DNA from: Oscillatoriales cyanobacterium
GTDB taxonomy: Bacteria > Cyanobacteriota > Cyanobacteriia > Cyanobacteriales > Microcoleaceae
Direction: 5' to 3'
Assembly: GCA_004292955.1 (NCBI GenBank)
Contig: RDXX01000018.1
Coordinates: 1 to 64,000 of the forward strand
DNA length: 64,000 nucleotides
Part shown: in pieces, positions 1 through 8,100 of the stretch
How the letters are laid out: every line of letters starts with the position of its first letter
Numbering within the stretch: position 1 is the first letter of the stretch
Position numbers and translations under genes: made by a program
Notes under the pieces: generated by a model
Databases searched by the model: none
Seen by the model: the letters and a program-made list of their open reading frames with translations, nothing else
Told to the model about the DNA's origin: nothing

Positions 1-98
1 ATTGAGCTAATCTCTGATTGGGCGATCGATCGTATTCCCTCAATTACTCGTATTTTGATACATCTCTCAAAGAGCGCTGAAGCGCAACTACGTACCTT

Positions 99-890
99 TT
101 AGTCCCAACCGAAGTCTCGATCGCACAATTGAGCTAATCTCTGATTGGGCGATCGATAATATGCTCTTAATTGCTCGTATACTGTCTCGCTGACGGGCGG
201 ATATTGGTTGGAATTGTACTTTTCGTAGGTTTCTAATTCGTGCGGCGGCGAGCCTAGAAATTCTAACACGCTGTTGTATGTGCCGCAAGGATTAACATAC
301 AAATCTTCGCTTTTGAGGATTAAAAGTTGTGATTTGGGAAATAGCTGCATCCAGGCTGGAAGTTGGTCTGCGTAAATGCCGCGGCCCAGATATGTGTAGT
401 GGCGGTGGTTGTAACTTTCGTAGGTTGGACTCGCTAGGATTTTTTCGATTTCGCCTTTGAGTCTTTCGGGTTCGTGGGCGATCGCACTTTCGAGAGATAG
501 CGATTCGTAGCCAATTTTTATGTAGTAATGATAGTGGGAAATTGCGCGTTCTACTGGGTTTCTCAGCAGGGCGATGATTTTAACTTTCGGACATAAATCG
601 TGGATGCGCTGGGCGACTCGGGGATGAAAAATATAGTAGGGGCTGGCTTCTCCGGTTAGCAGGTGTTCGCCGCTTTGTGCTTGGGGAAATTGGGAATAAT
701 ACCAGTCGGGGCTTTTGTCGAAGTTGAGGTCGAAATAATGGATTTCTTTTTGGGCGGCGGGGGCGATTTGGGGATGTTGGATTAGGTAGTTGTACAGGGA
801 TGTTGTGCCGCCTTTTTGGACGCCGATGATGATGAAGTCGGGGGGTTTGGAGGGTTGTTTCATGGATTGGTGATGATATCTGTGGATCAA
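99..890 (-). CDS. Sulfotransferase domain protein (NodH/heparan-sulfotransferase-like); likely start at 863
   Basis: PAPS-binding 5'PSB motif 'FIIIGVQKGGTTSLYNYLIQHP', 3'PB-like 'IIALLRNPVERAISHYHYY', C-terminus 'YRSPNQRLAQLCDRDFGWD' typical of this family. Confidence 0.9.
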   Translation of the reverse strand: MIHRYHHQSMKQPSKPPDFIIIGVQKGGTTSLYNYLIQHPQIAPAAQKEIHYFDLNFDKSPDWYYSQFPQAQSGEHLLTGEASPYYIFHPRVAQRIHDLCPKVKIIALLRNPVERAISHYHYYIKIGYESLSLESAIAHEPERLKGEIEKILASPTYESYNHRHYTYLGRGIYADQLPAWMQLFPKSQLLILKSEDLYVNPCGTYNSVLEFLGSPPHELETYEKYNSNQYPPVSETVYEQLRAYYRSPNQRLAQLCDRDFGWD

Positions 891-1072
891 TATAACGGTT
901 TTTAGTAGGGAAACGGCACTGCCGTGTCCTGTATTTGAATCGTCTAACTCCGCGCGGTTGTGGTTTTTTAGCCGATCGTGCTACTATTACGTTTAGCGCG
1001 ATTGCGCGCAATACGTAGTAACTCGTTCTCGATCGCCAGATGCGAGAATGCAGATATGCGCGCAATTGAGAT

Positions 1073-1249
1073 ATGGCTAAAAAAATTCCACCTGACATGG
1101 CTGAGCTGAGCGTTTACGTAGACAAAAAGCTAAAGTTGCAATTCAAACTAGCTTGTACGGCTCAAGAAAAACCGATGAGTGAAGTCGTTGGTTTGCTGAT
1201 GAAGCAATGGCTAGAGATACAAGCAACCTCGCCAGAGTCTGAACCCTAG
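1073..1249 (+). CDS. Small ribbon-helix-helix (CopG/ParG-like) protein, 58 aa (missing from the supplied ORF track)
   Basis: Translated by hand: MAKKIPPDMAELSVYVDKKLKLQFKLACTAQEKPMSEVVGLLMKQWLEIQATSPESEP*. beta-strand followed by two helices with RHH-like pattern. Confidence 0.6.
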   Translation: MAKKIPPDMAELSVYVDKKLKLQFKLACTAQEKPMSEVVGLLMKQWLEIQATSPESEP

Positions 1250-1343
1250 CGCATCAAGACGGCCACCAAAACTGAGGAAACAGACTGATGACCGATCGAC
1301 TATATCGAATAAACGGCATCCTCGAACCAACCGCGAGGGACAA

Positions 1344-1559
1344 ATGTTGAGAGATTCAGACAACCCTGAGAAATCTTGGGAAGATTTAGAAGCCGAACTG
1401 CTTCCTCACCGTCCTTTTTATGCCCCGGGCGAGACTGAAATTGAAAAAGACCTTTACGCTAAGCGTCGATGTGCTCAGCAACAAATGAAGGCTGAAAAAC
1501 GCCCCGATATTGCAGGCCACTCTTATTACTACTGCACGGAGACCAATAATGATGACTAA
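1344..1559 (+). CDS. Hypothetical protein, 71 aa
   Basis: Intact ORF; its 3' end overlaps the likely start (1549) of the next ORF, suggesting translational coupling. Confidence 0.5.
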   Translation: MLRDSDNPEKSWEDLEAELLPHRPFYAPGETEIEKDLYAKRRCAQQQMKAEKRPDIAGHSYYYCTETNNDD

Positions 1560-1956
1560 CTCGAATTACCGACTGCTACCTCCGAAAGATGAGTACGTTC
1601 AAGTGTCTATCTATCTGAATCGGGTGCACTTGGATGGATGTACGCCCGATCGCGCGATCGCACAATTGATCGAAATGGGTTACGATCCTAGTTTGCAATA
1701 CCAGTGGAATCCAAAACGCAACGAGTTTGATTTGTTTGCTGTGATTCACGATCGCCCGATCGCAGATTCACTGATGGATAAACAGGCTTGTGATGCTCTC
1801 TGGGCTGCATTTAACGAATCTTCGCTTTACGTCATTGGTTGCGAGGCGGCGCAAAATCCTAATTGGCTGGCTGCGGGCAGTTTTAAGGACCCGCGCCGTC
1901 ACGCTGCGCCGGAGGAAATTGAGCCCCTGCAAGCAAATGCTGCGGCTGCTGCTTGA
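1549..1956 (+). CDS. Hypothetical protein (MMTNSNYRLLPPKDEYVQVSIYLNRVHLDG...)
   Basis: ORF 1510..1956; ATGATG at 1549/1552 is the more likely start. Confidence 0.55.
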   Translation: MMTNSNYRLLPPKDEYVQVSIYLNRVHLDGCTPDRAIAQLIEMGYDPSLQYQWNPKRNEFDLFAVIHDRPIADSLMDKQACDALWAAFNESSLYVIGCEAAQNPNWLAAGSFKDPRRHAAPEEIEPLQANAAAAA

Positions 1957-2190
1957 TATTTGTGGGCGGGGATTCCCTATGGGATAGGTTGGAGGAGGAC
2001 ACGGCGCCGTACCGTTTCCCTGCGGATATGGCGTAAAATTTAGTCCCAGTCGAAGTCTCGATCGCACAATTGGGCTAATCTCTGATTGGGCGATCGAAAT
2101 TATGTTTTCAATGTCTCGATCGCACAATTGGACTCATCTCTGATTGGGCGGATCGAAATTATGTTTTCAGTGACAATTTTATGCGATTTT

Positions 2191-3078
2191 TCACTCCACC
2201 AGCTCATAACCAAGCTCTCTAGCTAAAGGATTTACCACACTATTTAATAATCTCAATTCTTCGGGCGCTGCCTGACGTTTTGTACTGTATATGACTTTTT
2301 CGATTGTCGTTTTATTGAGCTTGAGTTCTAAATAACTTTCTAACTCAGTAAAATTAAAGTTTTCATTGCATAACTCTTCATATTTTATTAGCATTCCATT
2401 TACTTTATGACTGTCTGCAATGTATCCTTGAAGTAAATTAGTCCAGTGCAATCCAAACTGCTCTGGTGTGTATACAGGCTCGTTCGGCCATTTTTTGTAC
2501 CAGTAAAAACCCTGAAAAGAAGCATAAGCATTATAAGGATTTCTATACAAAAATAAGAATTTTGCCTTGGGAAACAGCCATTTTAAGTAAATAGCGTGAT
2601 CGATAGTCAACCTCACTTCTTTTAGTCCCCACCGCACAATTCCCCTTGCCTTTGCGGGTTTTTCAAAATGATTTACCAAGAAGGCAATATGAGATTCAAG
2701 TAAGTAATTTATGTCTGGATAAAGGTTGGCAATCCATTCACCAGCCAAGTCAGACAGTGGAGCCCGATCGCTTAAAACTTCATCAATGAACCATTCAGCA
2801 GCAGGATAGGTATCAGTAATTGATTTGAGCGGGCTAGATAAATGGTCGATTAGTCCTGAGCGACCGTAGGGTTCACCCCATACGATGATAGAACCCGATG
2901 ACATCACTAACCTTTGCAAAAGAGTTGACCCTGACCTCCAACCAGCAGAAAATATAAATACTGGACTGGAATCGGAATTACTTTTAATGTTCGGCCACCT
3001 GACAGAAAATGTTTTAAGGGCTTCTTCGATTGTGGGAACTTTTTTCAAGTCTTCTTCATGTTTGATTTTAAAGTCCAT
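2191..3078 (-). CDS. Sulfotransferase family protein (second, divergent type)
   Basis: 'PVFIFSAGWRSGSTLLQRLVMSSG' P-loop-like PAPS motif, 'KFLFLYRNPYNAYASFQ'. Confidence 0.85.
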   Translation of the reverse strand: MDFKIKHEEDLKKVPTIEEALKTFSVRWPNIKSNSDSSPVFIFSAGWRSGSTLLQRLVMSSGSIIVWGEPYGRSGLIDHLSSPLKSITDTYPAAEWFIDEVLSDRAPLSDLAGEWIANLYPDINYLLESHIAFLVNHFEKPAKARGIVRWGLKEVRLTIDHAIYLKWLFPKAKFLFLYRNPYNAYASFQGFYWYKKWPNEPVYTPEQFGLHWTNLLQGYIADSHKVNGMLIKYEELCNENFNFTELESYLELKLNKTTIEKVIYSTKRQAAPEELRLLNSVVNPLARELGYELVE

Positions 3079-3750
3079 ATTTAAAATTAGTGGCTGTTAT
3101 AATTTATGTGGTTGTTGGTTATTTAATTTTAGTGGCAATCTGCGAAAACTTCAACTCTAGTTTAAGTTTATATGCAAGTGGTATAACTCCAAATACCGAA
3201 TCTTACCTTCCTTTGATGAGTACGATCGCCCTTCGATCGCTGTTGGCGGGCGATCGCTATTCGGGATAGCCTTGCCGCGCGTACTTTTGGACATCGCGGA
3301 CATTCGATCGCGCCTTGGGGTTGGAGGAGGCGGGGCGGTGCCTGCGGGCGATCGCACAACTAAAATTCGATCGCACTTTTATAGCCGTTTTTGGGTAGGG
3401 AAACGCCATTGCCGTGTCCTGTCTTTGATGCTTTGCCAGCCCCAAACCGCGATCGTCATCACTGATTCCTCAATCTAAAATCTAAAATCGACGAGTGAAG
3501 AGGCCGCTGGGCACTGACATCTCGATCGAACTAGACTAGAGTGGAGTTCCCGATCCGAAATCCTTGCGGGGTAAATTTATCGGGAAAAATATATCGGCGG
3601 TGAGCTTGCTTGTGGGTTTGGAAATTTTATTTGTTAGCCAGATAACACGTTATGTGAATTTGTACAAGGGGTTGATATGAAAGTTGTCGAAAGTGGGAAT
3701 GATAAATTTAGGATCGTACTGTCCAGCAGTAACTACCAAATTTTCGGGGT

Positions 3751-3780
3751 TAAAGCCACGCCCATAAGCGGGCGGCTTTA
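3751..3780 (+). other. Putative IS200/IS605-type left-end hairpin
   Basis: TAAAGC-ca-CGCCC-ataagc-GGGCG-GCTTTA stem-loop directly upstream of tnpB. Confidence 0.6.
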
Positions 3781-3847
3781 ATTGGTTATAAGGAATTTTT
3801 TGACGATTTGTAGAGTTGATCTATATTTAGTCAAGGAGGTGAAGCAA

Positions 3848-5065
3848 GTGTTTAATTTGACGTTTGAATTTAAGTTAAAGCCCACACCGACACAAGTAGC
3901 AGTCTTTGAAGACTGGTTAGAACAGTGTCGCAAAGTGTACAACTATGCGCTGAGAGAGCGCAAAGACTGGTACAACTCACGCAAATGTCAAATAAACTCT
4001 TGCTCCCTGCGCTCCGAGTACATAATTCCTGCTGACACGCCTAGACCGACATATTCAAGTCAGTGCAAAGCTTTAACAGTATACAGAAAAACCAGCCTCC
4101 CATTGCAGCGAGTTAACGCAGCCGTACTGCAACAAACGCTGCGTAAACTGGAAAAAGCTTTTGTCAGTATGTGGGAGCAAAACCACGGGTTTCCTCGATT
4201 TAAAAAAAAGGGAGCTTTGAGGTCTTTTAACTTCCCACAGTTGGGTGTAAATTTTGATCGAGGCAACCGCTTTTTTAAATTGCCTGTAATCGGCTGCATA
4301 AAATTTTGGCAGTCGCGCCCTATTCCTGGTGGCGCAATCGTCAAACAAGCTTGCGTAGTTAGGCGGTCTAGCGGCTGGTATATAATGTTGACGTTGCAAT
4401 GGGATGTCTCGATTCCCGATGTTATTCCTCACGGCAACCCCATAGGAATTGATGTGGGGTTGACTAATTTTATTGCAACTTCTGGAGGGCTTTTGGTCAA
4501 GAGAATGAAGTTTTTTAGTGACGCAGAATGCAAGCTTAAATTGCTGCAACAGCGCGTCAGTAGAAAAAAGATCGGCTCAAATAATTGGAAGAAAGCTCAG
4601 AAAAAGGTCGCTTTGCTGCATGAATATGTGGCAAACTGCCGAAAAGATTGGCATCGCAAATTGTCACATCAAATCTGCAATGACGCGGGGATGGTGTTTG
4701 TCGAAGACCTTAATTTAATCGGACTGTCTAGGGCGATGTTGGGCAAGCACTGTTTAGATGCTGGGTTTGGGCAATTCTTTAATATATTGGAACACACTTG
4801 CTTTAAACGTGGTGTGTATTTCCAAAAAGTAGATGCTAAAAAAACTAGCCAAATTTGCCCTAACTGCTTCAGTGAGACAGGAAAAAAAGAGTTGTCGGAA
4901 CGAGTTCACTCGTGTCAGCATTGCGGCTATACAAATGACAGAGATGTAGCAGCCGCACAAGTAGTTCTAATTAGGGGACTTGCAGCCGTGGGGCACAGGG
5001 TTAAGATGCTTGCCGAGGGTAAATTCATTGGAATCCCTGCGAAGCAAGAATCCCCACGCCTTTAG
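3848..5065 (+). CDS. tnpB: IS200/IS605-family RNA-guided endonuclease TnpB
   Basis: RuvC motifs GIDVGLTNF, VFVEDLNLIG, CxxC zinc finger 'CPNCFSETGKKELSERVHSCQHCGYTNDRDVAAAQV'. GTG start at 3848 after AGGAGGT; catalytic D-E-D present. Confidence 0.92.
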   Translation: MFNLTFEFKLKPTPTQVAVFEDWLEQCRKVYNYALRERKDWYNSRKCQINSCSLRSEYIIPADTPRPTYSSQCKALTVYRKTSLPLQRVNAAVLQQTLRKLEKAFVSMWEQNHGFPRFKKKGALRSFNFPQLGVNFDRGNRFFKLPVIGCIKFWQSRPIPGGAIVKQACVVRRSSGWYIMLTLQWDVSIPDVIPHGNPIGIDVGLTNFIATSGGLLVKRMKFFSDAECKLKLLQQRVSRKKIGSNNWKKAQKKVALLHEYVANCRKDWHRKLSHQICNDAGMVFVEDLNLIGLSRAMLGKHCLDAGFGQFFNILEHTCFKRGVYFQKVDAKKTSQICPNCFSETGKKELSERVHSCQHCGYTNDRDVAAAQVVLIRGLAAVGHRVKMLAEGKFIGIPAKQESPRL

Positions 5066-5109
5066 GCCCGGGAGTGTCAACATCTCTGAAATTATTCAGG
5101 AAGGCGTCA

Positions 5110-8100
5110 ATGTTTAAGAGCAAATTATCCAAAGTTATCGTATCGCTGCTGCGGCGGATTGCTGGTGTTACCAGATCCGGGGCTAAGCGGCTGATGAGAG
5201 CAATGCTGCAAGCCCTCATGGCTATGGGCCGCAGGGCAAAGTTGCCGGTGGCGGGGTTTGTGCTGCCGACGGTGACGATGGTGTTGCTGGTAGTAATCTT
5301 GTTGACTGTGGCGATCGTCCTGCGATCGTTCGATCGGGCGAATATGGCTCGCAACGTGCGCGTGAACCAGCAAGTGCTGGCGGCCGCAACTCCCGCGCTC
5401 GATCGGGCGAAAGCGAAAATAAATTATATGCTCAACGGCCCGCTAAGACCGACTGCAACACCCTCAGATAAAGAGTTGTATCGGCTGATGGCGGAGTACG
5501 ATACAGCCAACCCGACTACAGATATTTATAGTTTTGGTGACGAAACTCGCCTGAAACTGAGCTTTCCTCTCGATGCCCCGACAATCGATGATCCTCAAAA
5601 GCCACCTTCAACTCAGAATGGCGCTATAACAACAGAAAATAAAGCGATAAATACTGCTTGGAGATATCCCGTCGATACAAATAACGACGGCTTTTACGAC
5701 ACTTTTACTCTTTACGGCATATTCTTCCGCAGCCCCCCACTCGTTCCAAACGGTTCTAATGCAGGTCAATTCAAAAGGGCTAGAAAACCGCTGGATGCCA
5801 GAACCCCACCAATGGTTCTAGGGAGCGTCAAGCCGGGCTGTGAAGCAGCAGTAGGTAATGCCGCTAGCTTAGTTGGTGACTCTGGTTGGTACAGGATAAA
5901 AGGTAGACTTCAAAAAAGTTTCTTTGTTTACACCGTCAATGTACCTGTTAAAGCAGAAGACATCCCTAATAACATCACTACTATCGGTAATACCAGCGAT
6001 CCCGCAAATGATCCCGCCAAATATAAACCATTTACTGGAACTACGAGCTTATCGGCTCTAGAATACCAACAAGACGCAGTGCGTATTCCTCTCAGTAACA
6101 ATGCGGTTGTCTATGAAGACGATTTAGACATATCGCCTGGGGTACCATTAAATTTAAATGGGCGGATACTTACAAATAGCAACTTGCTGGTGTCTTCTCT
6201 GAGCGGTGCTAATGGTGTAAAACTGTATCAAGTTAGCAGCCCAGATTCTTGTTTCTACGATCAAGAAAACAGCAAAATAATTGTTGGTGGCAACTTAATT
6301 AACGGTAATGCTTTAGATGGCAGGGCTATTCCAGTAGAAGCACACCTTTTCAAGGGCGCCAATACCCCTCCCGATACAAGCCAATTTATTAACAACACAA
6401 ATCAGTCAGTTAGTAATACAAGCTTTGATGTACTTTATAACAACAATGCCTACGCTAATCGCCTGGCGATGCTAGTAACAGCACAAGAGGATAAACCACC
6501 TGATAGCGATCCTGAGTCGGTAAAACTAGCAATCAAGGGACCGCCTCCCAAGACTAGACGGGAGGCTCTACAAGCTTATTTTAAAGAAAGAATACGCAAA
6601 GTTCCTTTTGCAGAAGCGCCTCTAGGAGACAAAGGAGTTGGTACTTACTCGGTCGCTAGTCCTCCGATTGTAGATAGCGGAAATGCCCTCAGACCAGTTG
6701 ATGATTGGAGCCTTCCAACAGGTCCTGGCACAGCCAAGGAAGGCGGTCCGGGAGGCAATACGGGTTTGTCTCTTAAACCCGAACAGCTACAAGCAGCCAA
6801 GCCCGATCCGCAGCCCGAAAAAGAACTCTTTTTGGGCGATCGCATCAACATCGGTAACAATTTGCCAGCACTGCGGTGGGACTCGACCGCAACCCCCCCA
6901 GCTTTTCTTGACAGAAGTGAAGCACAAACAGTCCTACCGAAAACGAAGTGGGACAACGGAGCGCCAGATGATCGTACACGTACACCACAAGTGACACAGC
7001 TAGGTGATGTCGGCGGTCAAGACAGGGGTGGTTTTTGGGAAAACTCTGCCGCTGAAATACCCAAAACTGTGGTTGATGGGGTTGGCGGTTTGCGCGTCAT
7101 CACGGGTGCAGGAGTTTACGAGCGCGTGAATTCTTTTCTGCCGCCGCCTCTGTGGGACGATCCGAGCACACCCACCCTACTAGATAGTTCGCCGACATAC
7201 GATGACCCGGCAACGGCTGCTGTAGAAACATTCCCGATAGTTTGGCCGGACTCGATGCCGATGTCGCCAGTACCGGGGGTACAGATAGTCTACAACAATG
7301 GCGTGGCGGACACCGTAGCGCCGTCAGCACCAGCTAACGGTTGGGCTACTCTCCCGTTGCCCAACCCTGACGACACTACCACTCCCACTCCCCTACCACC
7401 CGCAGAAAATCCTGCTGTGGGTACTACCATTGACCCCAATACTCCCAAATATGCCAAGGGCGACTTACGGATGCGGGCGACAGCCGTATATCATTACGCA
7501 CAAAATGGCTACGACAAATCAGCATTAGCTTTACAGCCAGCAGGAACTCAGCCCACACAAACTCCTATTGCTTGTGTCAGCAGCTATTATGACCCCAGCA
7601 CTGACTCTACAGCAAGAAATATCACAGGAGTAGGATTGACAGGTGCGACTTTCGATGTCAGTGGTGACACGGCAAGAGGAACGCGCAGCACTGTATTCGG
7701 CTCCAACAACGGAGTAGTCTACGCATGGTCGGGAGCAGCGCGACCGGGTGCTTTAGCGCTGACGAATCGCTTGTTCACTGGTGGCTCTACTTTAGAAACG
7801 CAAGCTAATTACGTCTTTCCTGACGGTCGCTTCGCCAATGAGCCTTTAAGAGAGGCTCTACAGCTAGATGACGATAAACGCACCTTGGCACAAAAAGCGG
7901 CGATCGACTCTACTCAGTGTTCTTTGGATATTTTACAAGCTACTGCTCCAACTACTCCAACTGTAGCTATTCCTCATGGAGCAATTCGGGAAGTAGCATT
8001 TCTGAACGCCAGAGAAATCAAGGCGATCGAACGTGACGACCTCACAACAACTGGAGTAGACGAAACTTTCAGCCTCAGTAGCCCGCTGTCTCCCGTAGGG

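Noticed and set aside
580-1098. 172-aa minus-strand ORF overlapping the sulfotransferase gene
   Set aside because: Out-of-frame shadow (RRRHNIPVQLPNPTSPNRPRRPKRN...); overlapping frame encodes a convincing sulfotransferase.
1549-1956. RubisCO small-subunit-like domain in the 1549..1956 product
   Set aside because: Only vague pattern similarity; key motifs not recognisable, so left as hypothetical.
5074-5109. GTG start of hpsA at 5074
   Set aside because: Lies in the right end of the tnpB element; ATG at 5110 has a good SD and fits the HpsA N-terminus better.
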